Source: Phytohabitans sp052068095 | GTDB taxonomy: Bacteria > Actinomycetota > Actinomycetes > Mycobacteriales > Micromonosporaceae | Direction: 5' to 3' | Assembly: GCF_052068095.1 (NCBI RefSeq) | Contig: NZ_JBQHDG010000015.1 | Span: 1-64,000, forward strand | Length of the DNA: 64,000 bases | Shown: positions 28,983-36,478 of the stretch, piece after piece | Layout of the letters: every line of letters begins with the position of its first letter | Numbering within the stretch: position 1 is the first letter of the stretch | Position numbers and translations under genes: made by a program | Notes under the pieces: model-generated | Told to the model about the DNA's origin: nothing | The model's input: only the letters and a program-made list of their open reading frames with translations | The model's database searches: none

Positions 28983-29024
28983 TCAGGCGGTCCACCAGCC
29001 GAGGTGCCGGAGCGTCGTACGCAT
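28983..29024 (-). CDS. trpL: trp leader peptide (MRTTLRHLGWWTA)
   Basis: A 13-codon ORF, ATG at 29024 to TGA at 28983, encodes two tandem Trp residues at positions 10-11, four codons before the stop. It lies 113 nt upstream of trpS, immediately before the attenuator. No Shine-Dalgarno is visible. A TACTGT -10-like element (29037-29032) lies 7 nt before the ATG, so the transcript may begin at or next to the ATG and be leaderless, as in several actinobacterial leader peptides. Missed by length-filtered gene callers. Confidence 0.85.
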   Translation of the reverse strand: MRTTLRHLGWWTA

Positions 29025-29041
29025 GTCGTCAACAGTAGCAG

Positions 29042-29060
29042 GGGGCCAGGTGCTGGCCCC
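29042..29060. other. hairpin upstream of the trpS leader
   Basis: 8-bp perfect stem GGGGCCAG/CTGGCCCC with a 3-nt loop, just upstream of the leader promoter. The rest of 29061-29212, up to the next gene's RBS, shows only a short CCGGAA/TTCCGG inverted repeat at 29200-29212 and no other feature I can support. Confidence 0.4.
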
Positions 29061-29224
29061 TGTGTTGGCTCCTCCGGTGGGGCGTGGGGGTGGGCTTTGC
29101 TGGTGGTCGGTTCGAAGGGGCATGGCCGGGCCGCGACGGGCCCGGATAGCAGCCGGGCGCCCGTCTCGGCTCGACCAGGCCCGCGCACCCAGGCCGTGGT
29201 GGCCGGAAATTCCGGAGGTGGGTT

Positions 29225-29728
29225 GTGGCGCTTCAGGAGTTCGTGCTCGTGGTGGCGGGCGTGCCGGGTAAGGCCGTCCTGCGGTCGTGCGAGGGGCTCG
29301 CCCCGGCACCGGGCTTCCGTGAGGGCGTCGGCGCGGTGGTGGTCCGGCGGCACGCGCCCGGCCTGGCGGAGGCGGTCACGGCGGCCGTGCGCGACGTCGA
29401 GTCGGCCGGGCTGCGCCCGGTGCGGGTGGCCGCCGGCGACTGGGTCACGCTCGCCGACGTCGCGGCCCGGATCGGGCGGTCCCGCGAGATCGTGCGGCTG
29501 TGGTCGGTCGGGCGGCAGGGCCCGGGTGGCTTTCCGCCGCCGCTCAACCCGGGGTGCGAGACGTCGTTCTACAGCTGGGCCGAGATCGTGCAGTGGCTGC
29601 GCCGCCGGATGGGATACGAGCTGCCCGACGAGGAGCCGGTGCTCGTCGCGATGAACCTCGCGCTCCAGCTGCGCCGGCTCGCGCCCCGGATCAGCGGCAT
29701 GCACGCGGTGCGCGAGCTCGTGGGATGA
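29225..29728 (+). CDS. hypothetical protein with predicted helix-turn-helix
   Basis: 167 residues, family not recognised. Residues ~1-75 form an alpha/beta region (FVLVVAGVPGKAVLRSCEG ... VTAAVRDVESAG). Residues ~74-105 read WVTLADVAARIGRSREIVRLWSVGRQGPGGFP, strongly resembling the helix-turn-helix of AlpA/MerR-like excisionase regulators, which end with a Gly/Pro-rich wing and a conserved trailing Trp helix (YSWAEIVQWLRRRMGY). GTG 29225 has GGAGGTGGG upstream. The combination suggests a DNA-binding or regulatory role. It is convergent with a DUF397 gene (9-bp gap); no mobile element is visible beside it. Confidence 0.8.
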   Translation: MALQEFVLVVAGVPGKAVLRSCEGLAPAPGFREGVGAVVVRRHAPGLAEAVTAAVRDVESAGLRPVRVAAGDWVTLADVAARIGRSREIVRLWSVGRQGPGGFPPPLNPGCETSFYSWAEIVQWLRRRMGYELPDEEPVLVAMNLALQLRRLAPRISGMHAVRELVG

Positions 29729-29737
29729 GCGCGGCCG

Positions 29738-29956
29738 TCAGTCGATGTCAAACTCGCCGTCCTGGGCGCCGCCCACGAAAGCGTCCCACTCGTCCTTGGT
29801 GAAGACCAGCACCGGGCCGTCCGGCTCACCCGCGTTGCGCAGTCCGATGAGGTCGTCGACGAAGGCGACCTCGACCGCGCTCTCCGACTCGTCGCCCTTG
29901 GCCCGCTGCCACACCGCCCGGCTCAGGTCGAAATCACCCTTGGGGTGCTGGGCCAT
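29738..29956 (-). CDS. DUF397 domain protein
   Basis: 72 residues of the small actinobacterial DUF397 family (DLSRAVWQRAKGDESESAVEVAFVDDLIGLRNAGEPDGPVLVFTKDEWDAFVGG; only motifs matter: W-x-R/K near the start, VEVAF, LRN, VLVFTxxEWxAFV). ATG 29956 has AAAGGAGT upstream. DUF397 proteins normally sit next to an XRE/DUF5753 regulator; here none is adjacent, so this is an orphan. In Streptomyces such pairs affect development, but the role of this copy is unknown. Confidence 0.86.
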   Translation of the reverse strand: MAQHPKGDFDLSRAVWQRAKGDESESAVEVAFVDDLIGLRNAGEPDGPVLVFTKDEWDAFVGGAQDGEFDID

Positions 29957-30050
29957 CGCGTACTCCTTTGTCCTGGCCCTCGCTGCGCTCGTCGCGCGAG
30001 GGCGGTTCGCGAGGAAGGCTATACCGCGCGTGATCGGGCAGGATGAGCGG

Positions 30051-32504
30051 ATGCGAAGCCTCACCCGGGCCGAGGCGGCCGAGCGAGCAGAGCTGCTCAC
30101 CGTCGAGTCGTACACCGTGGAGCTGGACGTGACCGGCGGTCCAGAGCGGTTCCACTCCGTCGTGACGGTGCGGTTCCGCGCGGCTCGGGCGGGCGCCTCG
30201 ACGTTCGCCGAGATCAGGCCGGCCGAGCTGCGATCGGCGCGGCTCAACGGCACCGCGCTCGACATAGCCACGCTCGACGGCAACAGGCTGACGCTGCCCG
30301 GGCTCGCCGAGGCCAACGAGCTGGTGGTCGAGGCCGAGATGGCGTATTCCAACACCGGCGAAGGGCTGCACCGCTTCGTCGATCCGGCCGACGGCGAGAC
30401 CTACCTGTACGCGATGTCCTTCCTGGACGCCGCACAGCGGATCTTCGCCTGCTTCGACCAGCCCGACCTCAAGGCGCCGCTCACCCTCTCCGTGCGCGCG
30501 CCGGAGGGCTGGCTCGTGGCGGCAAACGGGGCGAGCGACGGCGCCGGGCGGTTCGTGACCACGCCGCCGCTGGCCACCTACTTCATGTCGCTGATCGCCG
30601 GGCCTTACCACGCGCGCCACGACGAGCATGACGGCATCCCGCTCGGGCTCTTCTGCCGGCGTTCGCTCGCGGCCCACCTCGACAAGGACGCCGAAGAGAT
30701 CTTCGCGATCACCAAGGCGTGCTTCGACCGGTTTCACGAGCTCTTCGGGGTGCGCTACCCGTTCGGCAAGTACGACCAGGCGTTCGTGCCGGAGTTCAAC
30801 GCGGGCGCGATGGAAAACCCGGGCCTGGTGACGTTCCGCGACGATTACCTCTTCCGCTCGGCGGTGACCGACGGCGACCGCGAGTGGCGCGCCGTGGTGA
30901 TCGCGCACGAGATGGCACACCAGTGGTTCGGCGACCTGGTGACCATGCGGTGGTGGGACGATCTCTGGCTCAACGAGTCCTTCGCGGAGTACCTCGGGGT
31001 GCGGGTGACCGCCGAGTCGACCCGCTTCGACCGGGCGTGGACCACGTTCGGCCTGCGGCGCAAGGCTTCCGGCTACGCCGCCGACCAGCGCCCGTCCACC
31101 CATCCGGTGGCGCCGGAGGACGTCGTCGACGCGGCGCACGCGCTGCTCAACTTCGACGGCATCTCGTACGCCAAGGGCGCCTCGGTGCTCCGCCAGCTTG
31201 TCGCCTCGCTGGGCGACGAGGCGTTCTTCGCCGGCCTGCGGGCGCACTTCGCCGCCCACCGGTTCGGCAACGCGACGCTCGCCGACCTGCTCGCCGCGCT
31301 CTCCGCGGCCAGCGGTCGCGACCTGAGCGGCTGGGCCGACGTGTGGCTGCGGCGGTCGGGCGTCGACACGCTGCGCATCGACGTGGCCACTGTGGATGGT
31401 CGATACCAGAGCGTCCACATCGCACAGACGGGCGCGCCCCGGCCACACCGGGTGGGCCTCGGCGTGTACGACGGATCGGTGCTGCGCCGGGTGGTGCCCG
31501 TCGACGTCGCGGGCGAGCGCACCTCCGTGGCCGAGCTGGCCGGCGAGCCGGTGGCCGATCTGCTGCTCGTCAACTCCGGCGACCTGACGTTCGCCAAGGT
31601 GCGCCTCGACGCCGCGTCGGGCGCCGCGGCCACGCGGATCCTGCCGGGGCTCGACGACTCGCTCGACCGTGCCGTGCTGTGGTCCACCGTCGTCGACTCG
31701 GTACGCGACGGCGAAAGCTCACCCGCCGACCTCGTCGCGCTCGTGGTGACCGCGCTGCCGCTGGAGACCGAGCCCGTGGTGGTCGAAGGGGTGCTGGGCA
31801 TGGCTCGTGACCTGCTCGACCGCTACCTCGATCCGGTGCCGCGGGAGATCGCGCTCCAGCCGGTGGCGATGGCCTGCGACCGGCTGCTCACCAGCGCGCC
31901 GCCCGGCGGGTCGCTCCAGCTCGCCGCGGCGCGTGGGCTGATCGAGGCGAGCACCGACGCGCGCCGCCTCGCCGGCTGGCTCAAGCGCAAGGGCGTGCCC
32001 GAGGGGCTGCGGATCGACACCGACCTGCGGTGGGCCCTGTGCTACCGGCTGGTGGTGCTTGGCGCGGCCGGTCCCGACAAGATCGACGCGGAGCTGGCCG
32101 CCGACCACAGCGCGACCGGTGAGCAGTGGGCCGCGCGGTGCCGTGCCGCACTGCCCGACGCGGCCGCCAAGGAGCGGGCCTGGCGGGTCATCGCCGAAGA
32201 GACCGCGCTCTCCAACCGGCTCGTCGAGGCGCACGCCGAGGGCTTCTGGCATCCGGAGCAGGCCGACCTCACCCAGTCCTATGTGGAGCGTTACTTCGCC
32301 GACATGCCGGCCGCCGCGCGGCGGCGTACCCCATGGGTCGCCGACGCGGTCGCCAAGCGCGCGTTTCCCCGTTACGCCGTGGCGGCGTCCACCCGGAAAG
32401 CGGCCGCGGCGCTGCTGGCCCGCGACGACCTGGAGCCGGGACTCCGCCGGGTGGTGATCGACGCCGACGACGACCTGCGTCGCGCCCTCGCCGCCCGCGG
32501 CTGA
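30051..32504 (+). CDS. pepN: aminopeptidase N (M1 family)
   Basis: 817-residue zinc metallopeptidase removing N-terminal residues from peptides, cytoplasmic (no signal peptide). The exopeptidase motif GAMEN (FNAGAMENPGLV) precedes the zinc site HEMAHQW...NESFAEYLG (HExxH-x18-E). The C-terminal ~350 residues are the helical M1/ERAP1-like domain. ATG 30051 begins MRSLTRAEAAERAE, the usual actinobacterial PepN start; an in-frame GTG at 30030 is less likely. A TATACC -10-like element lies at 30020. Divergent from the DUF397 gene. Confidence 0.95.
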   Translation: MRSLTRAEAAERAELLTVESYTVELDVTGGPERFHSVVTVRFRAARAGASTFAEIRPAELRSARLNGTALDIATLDGNRLTLPGLAEANELVVEAEMAYSNTGEGLHRFVDPADGETYLYAMSFLDAAQRIFACFDQPDLKAPLTLSVRAPEGWLVAANGASDGAGRFVTTPPLATYFMSLIAGPYHARHDEHDGIPLGLFCRRSLAAHLDKDAEEIFAITKACFDRFHELFGVRYPFGKYDQAFVPEFNAGAMENPGLVTFRDDYLFRSAVTDGDREWRAVVIAHEMAHQWFGDLVTMRWWDDLWLNESFAEYLGVRVTAESTRFDRAWTTFGLRRKASGYAADQRPSTHPVAPEDVVDAAHALLNFDGISYAKGASVLRQLVASLGDEAFFAGLRAHFAAHRFGNATLADLLAALSAASGRDLSGWADVWLRRSGVDTLRIDVATVDGRYQSVHIAQTGAPRPHRVGLGVYDGSVLRRVVPVDVAGERTSVAELAGEPVADLLLVNSGDLTFAKVRLDAASGAAATRILPGLDDSLDRAVLWSTVVDSVRDGESSPADLVALVVTALPLETEPVVVEGVLGMARDLLDRYLDPVPREIALQPVAMACDRLLTSAPPGGSLQLAAARGLIEASTDARRLAGWLKRKGVPEGLRIDTDLRWALCYRLVVLGAAGPDKIDAELAADHSATGEQWAARCRAALPDAAAKERAWRVIAEETALSNRLVEAHAEGFWHPEQADLTQSYVERYFADMPAAARRRTPWVADAVAKRAFPRYAVAASTRKAAAALLARDDLEPGLRRVVIDADDDLRRALAARG

Positions 32505-32528
32505 CCGACCGCGCTTACGATTTCGGCC

Positions 32529-33122
32529 ATGGCGGACGATACGCGGCGGATCGGCATCATGGGTGGCACATTCGACCCGATCCACCACGGGCACCTCGTG
32601 GCGGCGAGCGAGGTGGCCAACCGGTTTTCGCTCGACGAGGTGGTCTTCGTGCCCACCGGCGAGCCGTGGCAGAAGGCGGACGTCGCGGTGAGCCCCGCCG
32701 AAGACCGCTACCTCATGACGGTGATCGCCACCGCCTCCAACCCGCAGTTTCACGTCAGCCGCGTCGACATCGACCGCGATGGCCCCACCTACACCGTTGA
32801 CACCCTCCGTGACCTGCGTGCCGAGTACGGCCCCAAGGCCCAGCTCTACTTCATCACCGGGGCCGACGCGCTTCAGAAGATGCTGTCCTGGAAAGACACC
32901 GACCAGATGTTCGAGATGGCGCACTTCATCGGGGTCACGCGGCCCGGGTTCGCGCTCTCCGACGACCACCTGCCCGCCGACACGGTCAGCCTGGTGCAGG
33001 TGCCGGCCATGGCCATCTCGTCGACCGACTGCCGGGCGCGCGTCGCGATGGGCAAGCCGGTCTGGTACCTCGTGCCCGACGGTGTGGTGCAGTACATCGC
33101 CAAGAGGCGCCTTTACAGATGA
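32529..33122 (+). CDS. nadD: nicotinate-nucleotide adenylyltransferase
   Basis: 197 residues. It adenylates nicotinate mononucleotide to deamido-NAD in NAD biosynthesis. The nucleotidyltransferase signature GGTFDPIHHGH is at residues 12-22 and the ISSTDCR (ISSTxxR) motif lies in the C-terminal part; both bind ATP phosphates. It lies 24 bp after pepN and 53 bp before rsfS, matching the conserved nadD-rsfS-phosphoglycerate-mutase-like cluster. Confidence 0.96.
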   Translation: MADDTRRIGIMGGTFDPIHHGHLVAASEVANRFSLDEVVFVPTGEPWQKADVAVSPAEDRYLMTVIATASNPQFHVSRVDIDRDGPTYTVDTLRDLRAEYGPKAQLYFITGADALQKMLSWKDTDQMFEMAHFIGVTRPGFALSDDHLPADTVSLVQVPAMAISSTDCRARVAMGKPVWYLVPDGVVQYIAKRRLYR

Positions 33123-33175
33123 TTTGTCGCCTTTACCGCTGCGCGGTACGAGAGCCGGTGTGAGAGGCTAGTCGG

Positions 33176-33559
33176 GTGAGTGCATCCGAGCGCGCCCGTG
33201 AGATGGCGCTGAGCGCCGCCCAGGCCGCCGCCGACAAGAAGGCGCAGGACATCGTCATCATCGACGTGGCCGAGCAGATGGTCATCACCGACGCCTTCGT
33301 GCTCGCCTCCGCGCCCAACGAGCGGCAGGTCCAGGCGATCGTGGACGCGATCGAGGAGGCTCTCGTCAGCCTCCCGGAAAAGGCCAAGCCGGTGCGGCGT
33401 GAGGGCGAGCGGTCCGGGCGCTGGGTCCTGCTCGACTACGTCGACATCGTGGTGCACGTGCAGCACACCGAGGAGCGCGAGTTCTACGCCCTCGACCGGT
33501 TGTGGAAGGACTGCCCGACGATCCCGTTCGTGGATCGCGCCCTGGTAGAGGCGGAATGA
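33176..33559 (+). CDS. rsfS: ribosome silencing factor
   Basis: 127 residues of the RsfS/DUF143 family, which binds L14 on free 50S subunits and blocks joining during starvation. Conserved segments IIDVAEQMVITDAFVLASAPNERQV and YVDIVVHVQHTEEREFYALDRLW are clear. GTG 33176. The stop overlaps the downstream phosphatase start (ATGA). Confidence 0.95.
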   Translation: MSASERAREMALSAAQAAADKKAQDIVIIDVAEQMVITDAFVLASAPNERQVQAIVDAIEEALVSLPEKAKPVRREGERSGRWVLLDYVDIVVHVQHTEEREFYALDRLWKDCPTIPFVDRALVEAE

Positions 33560-34185
33560 CCCGTCTGATCGTCTGGCGCCACGGCAATACCGACTGGAAC
33601 GCGACAGATCGCGTCCAAGGCCAGACGGACACTCCTCTCAATGACCTCGGTCGTGAGCAGGCGGAGTCGGCCGCGCCGCTGCTGGCCGGCTTTCACCCCG
33701 ACGCGATCGTGGCGAGCGACCTGCGGCGGGCCGCCGACACCGCCGCCGCGCTGGCCGCGCTGACCGGCCTGCCGGTGCGCACCGACGCGCGGCTGCGCGA
33801 GCGTTCGTACGGCAAGTGGCAGGGCCTCACGATGGCCGAGGTGGCCGAGCGTTTCCCGACCGAGCACGCCCGCTGGCGGGCCGGTGAGCAGCCACAGGGC
33901 TGCGACGTGGAGACCCTCGACGACCTGGGCAAACGGGTGGGGCAGGCGCTCCAGGAGGCGGCCGACCAGGTGCCCGGCGGCACGGTGGTCGTGGCCACCC
34001 ACGGCGGGGCGGCGCGGCAGGGGTGCGGCTTTCTGCTCGGCTGGTCGAGCGAGGTGCTGCGCCGGGTCGGACCGTTGCAAAACTGCCACTGGACCGAGCT
34101 CGGCCATGACCACGTGCGCGGGTGGTGGCTGCGCGCCCACAACACCGGGCCGTCCGCGCACCGCCCGACTCCGTCTCCCGTCTGA
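33556..34185 (+). CDS. histidine phosphatase superfamily (phosphoglycerate-mutase-like) protein
   Basis: 209 residues. The RHG catalytic motif (LIVWRHGNTDWNATDRVQG) starts the protein; the second His is in VVVATHGGAARQ. The intermediate ASDLRRAADTA and Glu in RERSYGKWQG are also as expected. A phosphatase acting on a small phosphomonoester; the exact substrate is unknown (family members include glucosyl-3-phosphoglycerate phosphatase). ATG 33556 overlaps the rsfS stop by 4 nt, so translation is coupled. Confidence 0.92.
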   Translation: MTRLIVWRHGNTDWNATDRVQGQTDTPLNDLGREQAESAAPLLAGFHPDAIVASDLRRAADTAAALAALTGLPVRTDARLRERSYGKWQGLTMAEVAERFPTEHARWRAGEQPQGCDVETLDDLGKRVGQALQEAADQVPGGTVVVATHGGAARQGCGFLLGWSSEVLRRVGPLQNCHWTELGHDHVRGWWLRAHNTGPSAHRPTPSPV

Positions 34186-34220
34186 GGAACCACGTGCGGT
34201 CGGGCAGCGTCGCATCTGAC

Positions 34221-34607
34221 ATGGGTATTCGCCGGGCTCTCGCCGTTCTCGTAGTGGCCGCCGCGTTGCTCGGCGGCTGTGCCGGCACCGACTCGGACGA
34301 TCCCGGAGGAGGAGGCACGGTGAGCCCGTCCGCTAGCCCGTCCTTTCCCGAAGACCTGCCGACGCCCACTCCGTCGGGCAAGCGCTCGGGCGGCACGACG
34401 ATCGAGATCAGCGGCACGGTCGTGCAGGGCGTCGAGATGGGGTGCCGGTTGATCGACCAGTACCTGCTGATGCCCGGCCCCGGGATCAACCGCGACGACC
34501 TGCGGATCGGCGCCACCCTCACGGTCCGTGGGCAGGTGCGGAAGGACATGATGTCCACGTGCCAGCAGGGGACGCCGTTCGAGGTCACCGAGATCGTGTC
34601 GCGTTGA
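34221..34607 (+). CDS. small secreted lipoprotein
   Basis: 128 residues. Signal peptide MGIRRALAVLVVAAALLGGC has a canonical lipobox (LLGGC, Cys 20). A Ser/Pro/Gly linker is followed by a compact ~75-residue beta-rich domain (TTIEISGTVVQGVEMGCRLIDQYLL ... ATLTVRGQVRKDMMSTCQQGTPFEVTEI) with two cysteines that may form a disulfide. The pattern resembles an OB-like fold; no named family recognised. It lies 35 bp after the phosphatase in the same direction. Confidence 0.8.
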   Translation: MGIRRALAVLVVAAALLGGCAGTDSDDPGGGGTVSPSASPSFPEDLPTPTPSGKRSGGTTIEISGTVVQGVEMGCRLIDQYLLMPGPGINRDDLRIGATLTVRGQVRKDMMSTCQQGTPFEVTEIVSR

Positions 34608-34632
34608 CCATCTGATCCGCTACGGTGCCCGC

Positions 34633-35469
34633 ATGCGCGTCGCGGTTGTCACCGATTCCACCGCGTACCTTCCCGCCGGGCACGACGTCACGGTCGTCCC
34701 GCTCACCGTCGTGATCAACGGGGTCGAGGGCCGCGAGGGCCTGGACGCCACGCCCGCCGAGGTGGCCCGGGCACTGGGCGCGCGGCGGGTCGCCGTGACG
34801 ACCTCGCGGCCGTCGCCGGAGCTGTTCGTCTCCGCGTACCGCCGCTTGCTCGACGCGGGCGCCCCGGGCGTCGTCTCGGTGCACCTCTCCGCCGCACTGT
34901 CCGGCACGGTCGAGTCCGCCACCCTCGCCGCGGCCGAGGTGGGCGAGCGCGTCGCGGTCGTCGACGCACGATCGACGGGCATGGGCCTGGGCTTCCCGGT
35001 GCTCGCGGCCGCCGCGGCCGCCGCCGAGGGCGCCGACCTGGATGGGGTACGCCGCGCGGCCGCCGACGCCATCGACCGCACCACCACGCTGCTGTACGTC
35101 GACACGCTTGAGTTCATCCGCCGCAGTGGCCGCATCGGGCCCGCCTCGGCGCTGCTCGGCACCGCGCTGTCGGTCAAGCCGATCCTGCACGTCTCGGACG
35201 GCGCGATCGTGCTCCGCGACAAGGTTCGCACGGCCAGCCGCGGCCTGGCCCGCCTGGTCGACCTGGCGGTGGAGACGGCCGGAGAGTCCGATGTGGACGC
35301 CGCGGTGCACCACCTTGGCGCCGGCGACCGTGCGGCGGCGCTGGCCGACGCGCTGAGCGAGCGGCTTGGGGAGCGCCTCCACGAGCGGTACGTGACGGAG
35401 GTGGGCGCCGTCGTCGCCGCCCACGTGGGCCCCGGCTTGCTCGGCATCGTCATCCATCGCGGCGGCTAG
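34633..35469 (+). CDS. DegV family fatty-acid-binding protein
   Basis: 278 residues. DegV fold: starts VAVVTDSTAYLP, then TSRPSPELF, VHLSAALSGTVESA and DTLEFIRRSGRIGPA, motifs that line the fatty-acid pocket. By family (FakB) it presents an exogenous or recycled fatty acid to the kinase FakA for phosphorylation; no fakA is in this window. ATG 34633. A 112-bp gap with DnaA-box-like repeats separates it from comEA. Confidence 0.92.
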   Translation: MRVAVVTDSTAYLPAGHDVTVVPLTVVINGVEGREGLDATPAEVARALGARRVAVTTSRPSPELFVSAYRRLLDAGAPGVVSVHLSAALSGTVESATLAAAEVGERVAVVDARSTGMGLGFPVLAAAAAAAEGADLDGVRRAAADAIDRTTTLLYVDTLEFIRRSGRIGPASALLGTALSVKPILHVSDGAIVLRDKVRTASRGLARLVDLAVETAGESDVDAAVHHLGAGDRAAALADALSERLGERLHERYVTEVGAVVAAHVGPGLLGIVIHRGG

Positions 35470-35506
35470 GGCTTTGCTCATAGCACGTTCGGCGTTGATC
35501 AGGCGC

Positions 35507-35534
35507 TTTTCCACAACCGGGCTCGTTGTCCACA
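35507..35534 (+). promoter_or_regulatory. pair of DnaA-box-like 9-mers upstream of comEA
   Basis: TTTTCCACA (35507-35515) and TTGTCCACA (35526-35534) lie in direct orientation, 19 nt start to start, in the intergenic region before comEA. The second matches the actinobacterial DnaA box preference TTGTCCACA exactly; the first differs from TTATCCACA at one position. A further TTGTCCACA occurs at 53267-53275. They could be regulatory DnaA sites or titration sites. Confidence 0.5.
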
Positions 35535-35581
35535 GACGACGCTGACGGCGCCACGCCGGACGGTGTGCCGGGCCTAGCGTC

Positions 35582-36478
35582 ATGGCCGTGCCCAGGGGAT
35601 CGAGCGAAGACCAAGCGGCCGTGCGGCAGCGGCTCATGCGCCTGAGTGACGAGCCCTCAGCGGTCGCGGCGAGTGGCCGAGCGCCGGTGCCGCCGCCTGC
35701 CGCGGCCGGCCGCGCTGCCGCACTGTCCGCTGGAGCAGAAGATGGCGAGTCTGGGCGGCCGAGCGGGGTTGGTGGGTCGGCCGTTGGTTCCGGGCGGCCG
35801 AGCCGAGCCGGTGGGTCGGTCTTGGAGCCTGGGCGGCCGAGCCGAGCGGGTGGTGGGTCGGCCTTCGATCCTGGGCGGCGCGGGGTGCGGGCGCTCGCGG
35901 CGGTGGCGGCCGTCGTCGTGCTCGTCGCGGGGGCCATCGCCTGGTTTTCCCGGCCGCGCGCCGAGCCCGTCGCCGCCGAGCCGGTGCCCGCGGCCACCGG
36001 AGGCGCCGAGCCGGCGCAGGCGGCTTCGTCCGCGGGCGGCGCCGAGGTCGTGGTGGCCGTGGCCGGCAAGGTCCGCAAGCCCGGCCTCGTGCGGCTCCCC
36101 GAGGGCGCCCGCGTGGCCGACGCGCTCACCGCGGCCGGCGGCGTGCTGCCCGGCACCGACATCGCGCTGCTCAACCTCGCCCGCAAGGTGACCGACGGCG
36201 AGCTGATCCTGGTCGGCGTGTCCGCTCCGCCGGGCGCTCCCGGCGAGGCACCACCCGCCGGCCCGCCCGGTGGTGCCGCCGCGGGCGGCAAGGTCAACCT
36301 CAATACCGCCACGCTCGCCCAGCTCGACTCCCTGCCCGGCGTCGGTCCGGTGCTCGCACAGCGCATCCTCGACCACCGCGAAAAGAACGGCCCGTTTCGC
36401 ACGGTGAGCGACCTGCGACAGGTCGAGGGCATCGGCGACACGCGCTACGAGCAGCTCAAGGACCTGGTGACGGTGTGA
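35582..36478 (+). CDS. comEA: ComEA family DNA-binding protein
   Basis: 298 residues. The N-terminal ~115 residues are polar and repetitive: four imperfect GRPSRAGGS-type units (about residues 60-100). One transmembrane helix follows (~103-122, VRALAAVAAVVVLVAGAIAW). The extracytoplasmic part holds an SLBB domain (VVVAVAGKVRKPGLVRLPEGARVADAL) and the C-terminal helix-hairpin-helix VNLNTATLAQLDSLPGVGPV, which binds duplex DNA. In competent bacteria ComEA captures DNA for ComEC; here competence is not proven. The stop overlaps comEC (GTGA). Confidence 0.93.
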   Translation: MAVPRGSSEDQAAVRQRLMRLSDEPSAVAASGRAPVPPPAAAGRAAALSAGAEDGESGRPSGVGGSAVGSGRPSRAGGSVLEPGRPSRAGGGSAFDPGRRGVRALAAVAAVVVLVAGAIAWFSRPRAEPVAAEPVPAATGGAEPAQAASSAGGAEVVVAVAGKVRKPGLVRLPEGARVADALTAAGGVLPGTDIALLNLARKVTDGELILVGVSAPPGAPGEAPPAGPPGGAAAGGKVNLNTATLAQLDSLPGVGPVLAQRILDHREKNGPFRTVSDLRQVEGIGDTRYEQLKDLVTV

